Shown: in pieces, positions 26,114-35,469 of the stretch
How positions within the stretch are numbered: position 1 is the first letter of the stretch
How the letters are laid out: the number at the start of each line of letters is the position of its first letter
Notes under the pieces: model-generated
Seen by the model: the letters and a program-made list of their open reading frames with translations, nothing else
Databases searched by the model: none
What the model was told of the DNA's origin: nothing
Program-made: the position numbers and the translations under genes
Assembly (NCBI GenBank): GCA_035532475.1
Contig: DATKQY010000082.1
Span: 62,001 to 126,000 of the forward strand
Direction of reading: 5' to 3'
Origin: DATKQY01 sp035532475
GTDB taxonomy: Bacteria > Actinomycetota > Acidimicrobiia > Acidimicrobiales > Bog-793
Length of the DNA stretch: 64,000 nt

Positions 26114-27874
26114 ATGAGAGCACTTCACCGGGTGGTCCCGACCGTCCTCGCCGCGGCGGGGTTCGGCGTCGCCAGCGCCATGCTGGCGATGGCCGGCCCT
26201 GCCGCGGCAGGGTCCCGCCCAGCGGCCGTGGCGAGCCACCGCCATGACGTCGGCGACGGGGGTCGCGCGACGACGACCCCGATCAAGCACCTGGTGGTGA
26301 TCTTTGACGAGAACGTCTCGTTCGATCACTACTTCGGGACGTACCCGGTGGCGACGAACCCGTCGGGAGAGCCGGCCTTCCAGGCCGTCCCGGGCACCCC
26401 CGACGTGAACGGGCTGTCGACGGCGTTGCTGGCGCACAACCCGAACGCCTCGAACCCCGAGCGCCTCGACCGGAGCGACGCGCTCACCTGCGACCAGGAT
26501 CACGGCTACAGCGCCGAGCAGAAGGCGGTCGACGGAGGGGCGATGGACCAGGTCGTGCCGAACACCGGCAACGGGTTGACGCTCGCGCAGTGTCTCGCCG
26601 GGCTGAGCGAGCCGGTGCCCGCCGACGCCACGACGAACAACGCGGTGATGGACTACTTCGACGGCAACACGGTGACGGGCCTGTGGAACTACGCGCAGCA
26701 CTTCGCGATGAGCGACAACGCGTACGGCACGACCTACGGGCCGTCGACGCCCGGCGCCCTGAACGTCACCTCGGCCCAGACCTACGGCACGGTGTGCGGC
26801 CCGGCCTCGGCGACGATCAACGACACCCCCTGCACCGGGCCGTCGGACCCGACCACCATCACCGCGACTCCCGGCACGGAGCTCGCGGCCGGGCCCGGGA
26901 CGACCACCAGCGACACCGACCCGTACTACGACGTCTGCTCCTACCTGTCGAAGACCGACGGAGGCGACGCCAACACCCCGGCGAAGACCCTCAAGATGGG
27001 CGGCCCGAACATCGGCGACCTGCTGAACGCGAGCGGGGTCACCTGGGGCTGGTTCGAGGGCGGCTTCGACAGCGCCTACGTGCCGGGCACGGGGGCGACA
27101 CCTCCGACGACCGCCCAGCTCTGCGCCGAGACCCACAAGAACATCGGTGGTGCCTCGGTCGTCGACTACATCCCGCACCACGAGCCGTTCCAGTACTACG
27201 CCTCGACGGCGAACCCGCAGCACCTGCCGCCGACCTCGGTGGCGATGGTCGGCCACCAGGACCAGGCGAACCACCAGTACGACCTGGCCGACTTCTGGGC
27301 GGCGGCCGATTCCGGCAACATGCCGGCCGTCTCGTTCCTGAAGGCCGCCGCCTACCAGGACGGCCACGCCGGCTACTCCGACCCGCTCGACGAGCAGCAC
27401 TTCCTCGTGTCGACGATCAACCAGCTCGAGCAGCTGCCGACCTGGCGCTCGACGGCCGTCGTCATCACCTGGGACGACTCCGACGGCTGGTACGACCACG
27501 TGGTCGGTCCGCTCCTCACGCAGTCACAAAGCCCCCTCGACGCGCTGACCGGGACGGGACTGTGCGGCGCCAAGCTCACCGCCGTCCCGACGAACAGCGC
27601 GGGTCAGCCCGAGCAGGGTCGCTGCGGGCTCGGTCCTCGTCTCCCGTTCCTCGTCATCTCGCCGTACGCGAAGACGAACTACGTCAGCAACTCCGTGATC
27701 GACCAGAGCTCGGTGGTGAGCTTCATCGAGCAGAACTGGGGCCTGCCGGCCCTCGGAAACGGCGCCGCCGACGCGACGGCCGGGTCGATCCTTCCGATGT
27801 TCGACTTCCAGCAGTGGACGGGCAAGCGGCTCTTCCTCGACCCGGTGACGGGCGAGCCGACCGGCAACGACTGA
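26114..27874 (+). CDS. Secreted phospholipase C/acid phosphatase-type phosphoesterase
   Basis: Exported phosphoesterase (PF04185 type) that would hydrolyse phospholipids or other phosphoesters outside the cell. A signal peptide covers residues 1-33 (cleavage near GPAAAG). The mature part has the nucleophile/metal region HLVVIFDENVSFDHYFGTY, MSDNAYGTTYGPSTPGALN, HHEPFQYYAS, DGHAGYSDPLDEQHFL, VITWDDSDGWYDHV and RLPFLVISPYAKTNYV, all in family order. Length (586) is normal for actinobacterial members. It has a long leader (about 220 bases after the lipoprotein) and converges with a metallophosphoesterase gene across a perfect hairpin, suggesting a phosphorus-scavenging neighbourhood. Confidence 0.83.
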   Translation: MRALHRVVPTVLAAAGFGVASAMLAMAGPAAAGSRPAAVASHRHDVGDGGRATTTPIKHLVVIFDENVSFDHYFGTYPVATNPSGEPAFQAVPGTPDVNGLSTALLAHNPNASNPERLDRSDALTCDQDHGYSAEQKAVDGGAMDQVVPNTGNGLTLAQCLAGLSEPVPADATTNNAVMDYFDGNTVTGLWNYAQHFAMSDNAYGTTYGPSTPGALNVTSAQTYGTVCGPASATINDTPCTGPSDPTTITATPGTELAAGPGTTTSDTDPYYDVCSYLSKTDGGDANTPAKTLKMGGPNIGDLLNASGVTWGWFEGGFDSAYVPGTGATPPTTAQLCAETHKNIGGASVVDYIPHHEPFQYYASTANPQHLPPTSVAMVGHQDQANHQYDLADFWAAADSGNMPAVSFLKAAAYQDGHAGYSDPLDEQHFLVSTINQLEQLPTWRSTAVVITWDDSDGWYDHVVGPLLTQSQSPLDALTGTGLCGAKLTAVPTNSAGQPEQGRCGLGPRLPFLVISPYAKTNYVSNSVIDQSSVVSFIEQNWGLPALGNGAADATAGSILPMFDFQQWTGKRLFLDPVTGEPTGND

Positions 27875-27887
27875 GATGCCCTGAAGG

Positions 27888-27939
27888 AGCCTCCCCGGTG
27901 GGCGCGCCGGTTCGTCCGGGCAACACCACCGGGGAGGCT
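27888..27939. terminator. Bidirectional hairpin between convergent phosphoesterase genes
   Basis: AGCCTCCCCGGTG (27,888-27,900) and CACCGGGGAGGCT (27,927-27,939) are perfect 13-base inverted arms with a 26-base loop, 13 bases after the upstream stop and between two convergent genes. No T-tract follows, but the stem is too long to be chance. Confidence 0.65.
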
Positions 27940-28011
27940 GCTACCCCACCGCACCCGCGGGGCGCGGCCGCGTCAGGAAGGCGAACGTCCTCCGACAGCG
28001 CCACCGGTCGT

Positions 28012-29640
28012 TCAGCAGAGCGGGAAGGGCGAGGGGAGGACCAGCTCGACGTTGCGGTCTTTGCGTCCACCCTCGAGGTGGACCGCGAAGCCGGCGGCGG
28101 GCACGTTGGCGGCGAGCTCGCGGTGGATCGCCGCAAGACGCGCGGCACCGTCGGCCTGGCGCGGATCGGGCCCTGCGAGGTGGTCGACCATCGTGCAGAG
28201 GATCGACAGCGTCCCGTCGCCGTTCGCCACCAGCTCGACGAGCCTCGCCTGCGACGGCCAGTCGGCGAGCGCGACGGTCGACACCTCCCAAAAGCCGGTA
28301 CCGGGCGCGTCGGGCGACTCGCGAAGCACCACCTCGTTCAGGTGCCGGTGCCCGTTCAGCCACAGCACGACGTTCGGGTGGCGGTGGAGCAGCGCGCGGA
28401 CCTCCCGGGCCGTCACCCGCGGCTGGTCCTCCTCGGGGCCGTCCGCGAGCTCCCGGTCGTTCGTCATCGAGGTCAGCCCGTGGTGCGAGGCCAGGACCAC
28501 GAGGCGGTTCTCGCGTCCGGAGCCGGTGGAAGCGCCCGCCCGGCCCCCGGACGCATGGACCTCCGCGAGCCGCTCCTCGAGCCAGCGGAACTGACGGACG
28601 CCGAGGCTCCCGTCGGATCTGCCGTCCATGTTCGTCGTGTCGAGGACGATCACCCGGACGCGCTCGATGCCGTCGTACACCCCGTACGCCGTCCCCTGCG
28701 ACAGGTTGTGCTGGTCGAAGCCGTGGCCGGCCGGCAGCCCGCCGGCGCGGAGGTGGGCCTCGACGAAGTCCCTCCTGCCGACGACCCGCCGCTGCGGGTC
28801 AGCAGGGACCGTGCGGGCAGGACCGGCAAGGAAGCGCTCGGGGCTTGCGAAGAACTCGACCTCGTGGCCGAGCGGCTCGAGCCCGTCGGGGATGGCCGTC
28901 GGCTTCTCGCTGCCGAGCACGATCCGGCGGTAGGCCGCGGTCGGGACGACCTCCCCGAAGGGGAGCCCGTCGTGGTTGCCGAAGCACGACAGCCACGGGA
29001 CGCCGACGCCGCCGGCCACGAACGAGCGCGCCGCGTCGTCGAGCAGCCCGGGGTAGTCGGGGAATCCCCACCGGCTCTTGTAGCGGTCGGTGCCCGGATC
29101 GGGATGCCAGTAGAGATCGCTCGGCCACGCCGGCGACTGCACGCCCTCGTAGCCCGGGCCGCCCGACGCGGGGTCGAGCGGCCCGCCGCCCAGCAGCGCC
29201 ACGAACCAGGTCAGCTCGTTCAGCTGCGCGTTGTCGAGGTTGTCACCGGTGCACAGCGCGAGGCCGAGGGGCACCCCGGTGTCGGGACTCTCGCGAAGCG
29301 AGGCGATGGTGCTCGCCATGAGGTCGCACGCCCAAGGCCCGAGGACCTCCTGCGGCCGCTGTGCTGGGACGTAGGAGTGCACGCCGGTGCGGCCGCGCAG
29401 GTACTCGAAGAACTCGAAGCGGCCGGGCGAGCGAGCGTCGGCGAGCTGGAGGTCGGTCAGCTGGACGAGGAACAGCATGCTGCGTCGCCCGGCCGGGTCC
29501 TCGCTGCGCCGCACGAGCTCGTCGCGCACGACGCGGGGCTCCCCCGAGCCGAAAGCGAGTCGGCGGTACGCGCTCTCGGTGCCCGCGCCGGCGATCTCAC
29601 CGGCGACGATGGTCCGCTGCAGGGTCGTCGGGGTCGTCAC
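28012..29640 (-). CDS. Metallophosphoesterase, PPA1498-like family
   Basis: Calcineurin-like metallophosphoesterase of a 500-600 residue actinobacterial family (TIGR03767 type). Motifs run VQLTDLQLAD (about 58-67), CTGDNLDNAQ, CFGNHDGLPFG, VVLASHHGLTSM and WLNGHRHLNEV, with the first motif reading DLQ in place of the common DxH. A Trp-rich insertion between motifs 2 and 3 is typical of this family. No signal peptide is visible. Start is GTG 29640. It is the last gene of the strand that carries the PotABCD-like transporter, 81 bases after the ATPase gene, so it may act on phosphoesters imported by that system. Substrate unknown. Confidence 0.77.
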   Translation of the reverse strand: MTTPTTLQRTIVAGEIAGAGTESAYRRLAFGSGEPRVVRDELVRRSEDPAGRRSMLFLVQLTDLQLADARSPGRFEFFEYLRGRTGVHSYVPAQRPQEVLGPWACDLMASTIASLRESPDTGVPLGLALCTGDNLDNAQLNELTWFVALLGGGPLDPASGGPGYEGVQSPAWPSDLYWHPDPGTDRYKSRWGFPDYPGLLDDAARSFVAGGVGVPWLSCFGNHDGLPFGEVVPTAAYRRIVLGSEKPTAIPDGLEPLGHEVEFFASPERFLAGPARTVPADPQRRVVGRRDFVEAHLRAGGLPAGHGFDQHNLSQGTAYGVYDGIERVRVIVLDTTNMDGRSDGSLGVRQFRWLEERLAEVHASGGRAGASTGSGRENRLVVLASHHGLTSMTNDRELADGPEEDQPRVTAREVRALLHRHPNVVLWLNGHRHLNEVVLRESPDAPGTGFWEVSTVALADWPSQARLVELVANGDGTLSILCTMVDHLAGPDPRQADGAARLAAIHRELAANVPAAGFAVHLEGGRKDRNVELVLPSPFPLC

Positions 29641-29721
29641 CGCGACACCACCGCCGCGATCAGCGGCCGCGGGGGCGCAGCGGCGCCCTTGCGGGTCGCT
29701 GCCGCCGCCCGGGGCAGGCGC

Positions 29722-30792
29722 CTAGCCGGCAATCGTCCGGAGCGAGGCCGAGTCGAGCTTGACGGCGACCCGGCCGTCCAGTGAGAGTCCGAGCGCCACC
29801 GCGCTCGAGACGTCGGCGAGCAGGGGTCCGAGGTCGGTCATGAGGCCGACGCGGGTGACCGGTCCGAGGAAGGTCACGCTCGTGACCTTGCCCTCGAAGG
29901 TCCCCGGAGGCGGCTCGGGGCCGTTGGTGATCATCGCGATGCCCACGTCCTCTGGTCGCGCGTAGAGGTCGATGCGCTCCCCGGCGGCACGCTCGAACCC
30001 GTGATTCGCCATCATGAAGCGGGTCGAGCCCACCTGGACGGTCCGATCCTGCTGGGACACGACGGTGCCCTCGAAGCGGTTCATCGTCCCGACGAAGCTC
30101 GCCACGAAGGCCGTCTTCGGCGCCCCGTAGATCTCCGCGGGCGTGCCCACCTGTTCGACGCGCCCGTTGGACATCACCGCGACGCGGTCGGAGATCGAGA
30201 GCGCCTCCTCCTGGTCGTGGGTGACGTAGAGCGCGGTGATCCCGAGCTGACGCTGGATCCGGCGGACCTCCTCGCGCAGCTGGACGCGCACCTTCGCGTC
30301 CAGCGCGGAGAGCGGCTCGTCGAGCAGGAGCACCTTCGGCTCGATCGCGAGCGACCTCGCCAGGGCGACGCGTTGCTGCTGACCCCCGGAGAGCTGGCGG
30401 GGGTAGCGGTCCATCATCGCCGCGAGACCGACCAGGTCGAGCAGCGCGGCGGCGCGGGTCGTACGCTCCTCGTGGCTCATCCGCCGGATCCGCATGCCGA
30501 ACTCGACGTTCTGGCGAGCTGTCATGTTCGGGAACAGGCTGTAGGCCTGGAAGACCATGCCCATGTTCCTGCGGTTTGCGGGGAGGCCGAGCACGTCCTT
30601 GCCGTCGACGAGCACCTCGCCCGAGTCCGGGTACTCGAAGCCGGCGATGATCCGCAGCGCCGTCGTCTTCCCGCAGCCGCTAGGCCCGAGCATCGACACG
30701 AACTCGCCCGAGGCGATGTCCAAGGTGAGCTCTTGGAGCGCCGCCGTCTCGCCGAACGTTCGGCGCAGGGCTCGCAGTTGGACGGATGACAT
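29722..30792 (-). CDS. ABC transporter ATP-binding protein, PotA/FbpC-like
   Basis: Energises the importer encoded upstream. The 356-residue protein has Walker A GPSGCGKTT (about 37-45), Q loop VFQAYSLFPNMT, signature LSGGQQQRVALARSL, Walker B VLLLDEPLSALD and switch His in VTHDQEEAL, followed by a TOBE-type C-terminal domain (about 245-356) as in polyamine, iron and phosphonate systems. It lies nine bases downstream of the second permease gene. Family-level assignment is firm; substrate is inferred only from context. Confidence 0.9.
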   Translation of the reverse strand: MSSVQLRALRRTFGETAALQELTLDIASGEFVSMLGPSGCGKTTALRIIAGFEYPDSGEVLVDGKDVLGLPANRRNMGMVFQAYSLFPNMTARQNVEFGMRIRRMSHEERTTRAAALLDLVGLAAMMDRYPRQLSGGQQQRVALARSLAIEPKVLLLDEPLSALDAKVRVQLREEVRRIQRQLGITALYVTHDQEEALSISDRVAVMSNGRVEQVGTPAEIYGAPKTAFVASFVGTMNRFEGTVVSQQDRTVQVGSTRFMMANHGFERAAGERIDLYARPEDVGIAMITNGPEPPPGTFEGKVTSVTFLGPVTRVGLMTDLGPLLADVSSAVALGLSLDGRVAVKLDSASLRTIAG

Positions 30793-30801
30793 CGCCGGCT
30801 C

Positions 30802-31671
30802 CTACTTGATGATCCCGGTCTGGGTCGGGGTGCGACCGCCGCGTCCCAGCACGAACAGCGCCAGCATGGCACCCCAGGTCAACAGGAGGCTGATCACCGA
30901 CAGCGCGCCCGCCTCGTAGGACTGGCTGGTGCCGATGTTGTAGATGTAGACGGGATAGGTATTGAAGGCGAGCAGGCTCGCGATCGTGAACTCGCCCATC
31001 GCGATCGCCACGGTGAGCAGCGCCCCGCCGATGATCGCGGCACGCAGGTTCGGCAGGACCACCGTGAACAGTGTGCGGGCCGTCGAGGACCCGAGGCTCT
31101 CCGCCGCCTCGGTGAGCGTCTGCAGGTCCATCGCCCGCAGGCCCGCGTCGAGGGAGCGGTAGAGGAACGGGAGGGCGAACACCACGTAGATCAGCGCCAG
31201 GACCTCCGGCCGGTCGATCAGCCAGGTGAACGGGCGCAGGAAGGCGATCAGCCCGACGATCAGGACGATCGGTGGCACGACGAAGGGAAGCACCGAGACG
31301 AGGTCCATCGCCGGGCGGAGCCTCGGAAGCCGAAGGTGTACCCAAAAGGCCGTCGGCACCATGAGCAACAGGCCCACGACCACCGTCTCCAGTGCGATCT
31401 GCAGCGACATCCAAAAGCTCGTGCCGAACTGCGGGTCGTCGAACACGGTCAGGTACCAGTGGAACGGCGACTGTCCGCTCGCCAGCCCGGAGAAGCTGTA
31501 CTGCACCAGGGCGTACAGCGGCACCAGGAAGACCAGGGCGCCGACGAGGAGCCACAACAGGTGCCAGAGCGGGATCCGGCTCCTCGCCCGGCGCCACGCG
31601 TAGCTCCACGGGCGCCGCTGCTCGCCGCCCGACGCGAGACGCGAAGCGACGGGGGTGGTCTGGACGCTCAT
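30802..31671 (-). CDS. ABC transporter permease, PotC-like
   Basis: Second permease of the PotABCD-like importer. 289 residues with six membrane helices after a basic N terminus (about 1-37) and the cytoplasmic EAA loop TEAAESLGSSTARTLFTVVLP that docks on the ATPase. Start is ATG 31671, overlapping the stop of the other permease (ATGA), which excludes longer in-frame extensions. Position between permease and ATPase matches the order SBP-permease-permease-ATPase. Confidence 0.88.
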   Translation of the reverse strand: MSVQTTPVASRLASGGEQRRPWSYAWRRARSRIPLWHLLWLLVGALVFLVPLYALVQYSFSGLASGQSPFHWYLTVFDDPQFGTSFWMSLQIALETVVVGLLLMVPTAFWVHLRLPRLRPAMDLVSVLPFVVPPIVLIVGLIAFLRPFTWLIDRPEVLALIYVVFALPFLYRSLDAGLRAMDLQTLTEAAESLGSSTARTLFTVVLPNLRAAIIGGALLTVAIAMGEFTIASLLAFNTYPVYIYNIGTSQSYEAGALSVISLLLTWGAMLALFVLGRGGRTPTQTGIIK

Positions 31672-32573
31672 CCGAGCCACCGGCTCGCCCGCCGTTGCAG
31701 CAGCGTGTACAGGCTGACGGTGACGGCGATGATCACGATCATCCCGAATGCCAGCGCGTACGCAAGCTGGGGATTGAGCGTCAGGTTCCCGTTGATCAGC
31801 AGGCCGATCGTGGTCGTGACGAGGCCGGTCGAGCCGAGGGCGTAGGCGGTGGCGTACGCCGAGAAGGCGTTGCCGAACAGCAGCACCATCATCCCGAGCA
31901 GCGAGGGGGCGAGCACCGGCAACCCGACTCGCGCCCAGAAGGTGAACGAGCTTGCGCCGAGGTTCGCTGCGGCCTCCCGCCACTCCTTCTTCAGCCCCTC
32001 GATCGACGGCAGCACGAGCAGGATCATGAGCGGGAACTGGAAGTACAGATAGACGAGAGAGAGGCCGAGGAGGTTGGTGAGGAACAGCGGCGTGACGTGC
32101 AGCCCGACATGGCCGATCAGGCTGGTCACGAGACCCGTGGTGCCGAGCGTGGCCGTGTAGGCGAACGCCAGCGGGACGCCGGCGAAGTTGGAGGCCACGC
32201 CCGAGAACGAGACGAGCACCGGGCGCAGGAACCTCGGTATGCCGTCGTGGAGGACGGCGTTGGCCACGAGGAAGCCGAGCACGCCGCCCATCGCGGCGCT
32301 GAGCGCGGAGACCTGCATGCTGAAACCGAACGCGGCGAGGTTCTGCCCGTGGATCGCCTGATCCACGTTCGACCAGGTGAAGTGCCCGTGGGTGTCCCTG
32401 AAGGCGTTGACGATCAGCTCACCGGTCGGGATGAGCAGGAAGATCGTGATGTAGGCGATGAAGGGGACGACCCCGAGAAACGCCCAGCGGCGCAGGCCCG
32501 CCCGCCCCGACGGGCGGGCATGCGCGTCGACAGCGGACCTCGGCGCCGACTCGGCAACCTCCGCGAGGGCCAA
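31668..32573 (-). CDS. ABC transporter permease, PotB-like
   Basis: First permease of the same importer: 301 residues, six helices (first about 29-50) and EAA loop REAAANLGASSFTFWARVGLP. The start used is TTG 32573, 39 bases after the binding-protein gene; no good ribosome binding site is seen, so an internal GTG a few codons later is possible. It forms a heterodimeric channel with the downstream PotC-like protein. Confidence 0.86.
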   Translation of the reverse strand: MALAEVAESAPRSAVDAHARPSGRAGLRRWAFLGVVPFIAYITIFLLIPTGELIVNAFRDTHGHFTWSNVDQAIHGQNLAAFGFSMQVSALSAAMGGVLGFLVANAVLHDGIPRFLRPVLVSFSGVASNFAGVPLAFAYTATLGTTGLVTSLIGHVGLHVTPLFLTNLLGLSLVYLYFQFPLMILLVLPSIEGLKKEWREAAANLGASSFTFWARVGLPVLAPSLLGMMVLLFGNAFSAYATAYALGSTGLVTTTIGLLINGNLTLNPQLAYALAFGMIVIIAVTVSLYTLLQRRASRWLG

Positions 32574-32612
32574 CTGTGCCGTCCTGCCTGGGTCCTTAGC
32601 TCGGACCGGCGA

Positions 32613-33758
32613 TCACGCCCCGCCGACCATCGACTGCCAGTTGGCGAGCACGACCTTCGTCGCCTTGGCCGTCTGCGCCTGGTTCGGGAACTGCACGCCG
32701 GTGTACTGGCTGGCCGGCGGCAGCAGCTTCTTCAGCGATGCCGGGATCACGCCGCGCTTCGCGAGGTCGGCGTAGCGGGCAGGGTGGGCGTAGCCGGCGA
32801 GATACAGCAGCTGGCCCTGGTCGGAGTAGATGAACTCCTCCCACTGCTTGGCCGCCTTCGGGTGCGGGGCGTACTTGCTGATCGCCTGGCAGTAGAAGTT
32901 GCCGAACCGACCGGTCGTCGGGATGCTCACCGTGTAATGCGGGTGCCCGTTGAACTGCTTGATGTAGCCGAGGTTCAGGTAGTCCCAGACGATGGCGATC
33001 GGCGTCGTGCCCTTCGAGATGTTCGCCGGGTAGCAGTCGACCGGGTTCCAGTTGCCGAGCTTCTTCAGCTGGGCGAAGAACTTGAGGCCCGGCATGATGT
33101 TGTCGAGCGAGCCCCCGTTGGCGAGGGCGGCCGACCACACCGCGGCGAGGGCGTCGCCGGCGCTCCGCGGGTCGCCGTCGATCGACACCATGCCCTTGTA
33201 CTCCGGCTTCTTCAGGTCCGCCCAGGTGACCGGCGGGTGCTTCACCACCGAGCGGTTGGCGCCGAAGGAGATGACGCCGTAGTAGTCGCCGTACCAGCGT
33301 CCGGCGGCATCCTTCATGTTGGCCGGGATGGTGCTCCAGGTGGAGACCTTGTAGGGCTGGAAGTCCTTCACCCCCTGGACGGCGATGGCGGGTGACACGT
33401 CAACGACGTCCGGCTCCTTGCTGAGCCCCTTCAGTGACGTCACCGCCGCCAACTCCTGGGCCGAGGTGCCGTCGGGGTTCGCCGAGTTGACGGTGATGTG
33501 GTACTTCGACTGGAAGGTCTTGATGATGTTCCCGTAGTTCGCCCAGGTGGGAGGCAGGGCGATGACGTTGAGCGCGCCCTCGGTCGCGGCCCGCCCCTCG
33601 ACGAGCCCCCGCGTGCTGGCGCCGGCACCCGTCTCGAGCAGCGCGCTCACTCCGCCGATGCTGGCGACGCCGGCGGCGCCGATGAGCGCGTCGCGAAGGA
33701 AGCGCCGACGGTCATAACCCGCATCTGCTGTGTCGCGCTCGCCTGGTTCGAGAGCCAC
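32613..33758 (-). CDS. Tat-exported extracellular solute-binding protein of the PotABCD-like system
   Basis: Periplasm-side (cell-wall) ligand-binding protein, 381 residues. The N terminus has a twin-arginine motif RRRFLRD followed by a hydrophobic segment and an AxA-like cleavage region, so export is via Tat. The mature part matches the type II binding fold of the polyamine/iron/phosphonate group (WANYGNIIKTFQSKY, DVVDVSPAIAV, WYGDYYGVISFGAN, KPEYKGMVSI, IVWDYLNLGY). Start is GTG 33758, fixed by AAGGAGGTG six bases upstream (33,773-33,765). No residues that name the ligand could be recognised. The neighbouring phosphoesterases make a phosphorus-containing substrate attractive but unproven. 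Confidence 0.87.
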   Translation of the reverse strand: MALEPGERDTADAGYDRRRFLRDALIGAAGVASIGGVSALLETGAGASTRGLVEGRAATEGALNVIALPPTWANYGNIIKTFQSKYHITVNSANPDGTSAQELAAVTSLKGLSKEPDVVDVSPAIAVQGVKDFQPYKVSTWSTIPANMKDAAGRWYGDYYGVISFGANRSVVKHPPVTWADLKKPEYKGMVSIDGDPRSAGDALAAVWSAALANGGSLDNIMPGLKFFAQLKKLGNWNPVDCYPANISKGTTPIAIVWDYLNLGYIKQFNGHPHYTVSIPTTGRFGNFYCQAISKYAPHPKAAKQWEEFIYSDQGQLLYLAGYAHPARYADLAKRGVIPASLKKLLPPASQYTGVQFPNQAQTAKATKVVLANWQSMVGGA

Positions 33759-33778
33759 GTGAGGCACCTCCTTGTTGA

Positions 33779-33795
33779 AATGGGCATGGCCCATT
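33779..33795 (-). promoter_or_regulatory. Palindrome AATGGGC-ATG-GCCCATT, candidate operator of the ABC operon
   Basis: Seven-base perfect arms around ATG, 20 bases upstream of the binding-protein start and just before its ribosome binding site. The placement in the leader suits a repressor site. It differs from the repeat shared by the catabolic island. Confidence 0.4.
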
Positions 33796-33911
33796 GGCCG
33801 CCCCCCCATTGATCCCGAACCCTACTCCCAGCGGTCGTTTCGCGGCGGACGTCCCGGCGCGCCGGCGGGCGCGCTCGGCAGGGGAGGGGCCGCGTCGGCT
33901 GAGTGGCTCGC

Positions 33912-34772
33912 TCAGCGGCTGATGAGCAGGATCCCCGCGGCGACCAGCACCGCAGAGGCGACACGGCGGGCTCCGAAGCGCTCGCGGAGCACGAAGGTCC
34001 CGATGAGCGCGGCGGTGATCACGCTCGTCTCGCGAAGCGCGGCGACCTCGGCGAGGGGCGCCCTGCTCTGGGCCCAGAGCACCGCGCCGTAGGCGAGGAA
34101 GGTGAGCGCCCCCGCCGTCAGCCCGGTCCCGAGCACCCGCGGCGTCGCCCAGGCCGCAGGAGGTCTGCGGACGAGGGCGACGACGGGAAAGACCGGACCC
34201 TCCAGCACGAAGAGCAGCGCCGCGTACGCGAGCGGGTTGTGCGCGTGCCGGACGCCGATTCCGTCGACGAGCGAGTAGGAGGCGATCGTGAGCCCGGTCA
34301 GGATGGCGGCCCCCACCGCCGGCAGGTCCGCCCGGGCGATCCGTCCGGAGGACAGCGCCAGGCTCATCAGCCCTCCGGCGAGGATGGTCACGCCGCAGAG
34401 CTCGAGCCCGGCGAGGCGCTCGCCGACGAAGAGGTACGCACCGAGCGCGACGACGAGCGGCGAGGTCCCCCTGGCGATGGGATACACCTGGTTGAACGAG
34501 CCCAGGCGGTAGCAGTTCATCAGGGCGGCGTCGTAGACGAGGCGCAGGACCGTCGAGACGATCGCGAAGGCGAGGCAGGCGCGCGAGGGAAGCCCGGTCA
34601 GCGCGAGCGTCGCGCCGCCGCCCGCTGTCAGGACGACGCCGATCAACGCGAACGCGATCAGCCGGTCCTCGACGTGCTTCGCGATTGCATTCCAGCACGC
34701 ATGGAGCACGCCTGCGCCGATGACCACCAGCGCTACCAGCGAGCCCAGATGCGTCTGTGCGATCGTTCCCAC
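33912..34772 (-). CDS. EamA/DMT-family transporter
   Basis: Ten-helix drug/metabolite transporter with two EamA repeats (helices from about residue 9 to 286). Recognisable family pieces are VIGAGVLHACWNAIAKHVED in the first helix pair and the repeat ends LRETSVITAALIGTFVLRERFG. The start is GTG 34772, the first start codon before the first helix; no Shine-Dalgarno is visible. It diverges from the ArfB-like gene and stands apart from the ABC operon (153-base gap). Substrate unknown. Confidence 0.82.
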   Translation of the reverse strand: MGTIAQTHLGSLVALVVIGAGVLHACWNAIAKHVEDRLIAFALIGVVLTAGGGATLALTGLPSRACLAFAIVSTVLRLVYDAALMNCYRLGSFNQVYPIARGTSPLVVALGAYLFVGERLAGLELCGVTILAGGLMSLALSSGRIARADLPAVGAAILTGLTIASYSLVDGIGVRHAHNPLAYAALLFVLEGPVFPVVALVRRPPAAWATPRVLGTGLTAGALTFLAYGAVLWAQSRAPLAEVAALRETSVITAALIGTFVLRERFGARRVASAVLVAAGILLISR

Positions 34773-34874
34773 CCCCGCCCGGCACAGTCTTGCTCGCCGC
34801 GGCGATGCTGACCAGCACGCCGCCCGCGTACCCGTTGAGACTGGTCCAAGCCCGCCCCGTGCGAGCATGTCGGG

Positions 34875-35300
34875 GTGGCTCGGGTGACGGATCGGGGATT
34901 GCACGTGAGCCGGTCGTGCACCATCGCGCCCGATGACCTGGAGTGGCGGTTCAGCGGAAGCGGCGGTCCCGGCGGCCAGCATGCGAACACCGCCAACACC
35001 CGCGTCGAGCTCCGCTTCGACGTCGAGTCATCGCGATCCCTCGGCCCGCGCCAGCGCGCCAGGCTGCTCGAGCGGCTCGGGCCCGTGGTGCGCGTCGTGG
35101 CCTCCGACGAGCGTTCGCAGGCGCGCAACCGCCAGCTCGCGCTGGAGCGTCTGGGGGAGCGGCTCGAGGCGGCGCTGCGCGTCGAGCGTCCGAGGCTGCC
35201 GACGGCACCGACCCTCGCGTCGAGGCAGCGGCGTCTCGACGCGAAGCGTCGGCAGTCGGCCCGGAAGCGGGATCGCCGTCAGCCCGGGTCCGAGTCGTAG
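34875..35300 (+). CDS. arfB: ArfB-like peptidyl-tRNA hydrolase (RF-1 domain, ribosome rescue)
   Basis: Releases peptides from stalled ribosomes. The 141-residue protein has the GGQ catalytic motif in GSGGPGGQHANTANTRVEL (about 28-46), normal ArfB length, and a C-terminal basic tail rich in Arg/Lys (SRQRRLDAKRRQSARKRDRR) that in ArfB enters the empty mRNA channel. It lacks the codon-recognition domain of RF1/RF2. Start GTG 34875; an in-frame GTG three codons later is an alternative. Confidence 0.88.
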   Translation: MARVTDRGLHVSRSCTIAPDDLEWRFSGSGGPGGQHANTANTRVELRFDVESSRSLGPRQRARLLERLGPVVRVVASDERSQARNRQLALERLGERLEAALRVERPRLPTAPTLASRQRRLDAKRRQSARKRDRRQPGSES

Positions 35301-35469
35301 CCGACCGATCCCGGGCGGGAGCTCGGGGCCCCCTCGGCGTCAGCGCGGGGGGCACGGTTGGTCCGGCAGACGCCTCGGTCCTCCAGGTGACCGTGGAATC
35401 CTCGACCGTGGGTGTACCGCGTGACGACGCGCAGGAGGCGCCGCGCTGCACCCGGCCGGCCGGCGGAGG

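Noticed and set aside
26590..29784. A 1064-codon plus-strand open frame spanning the two phosphoesterase genes
   Set aside because: It is out of frame with the phospholipase gene and antisense to the metallophosphoesterase gene, and crosses the perfect terminator hairpin; no domain is recognisable.
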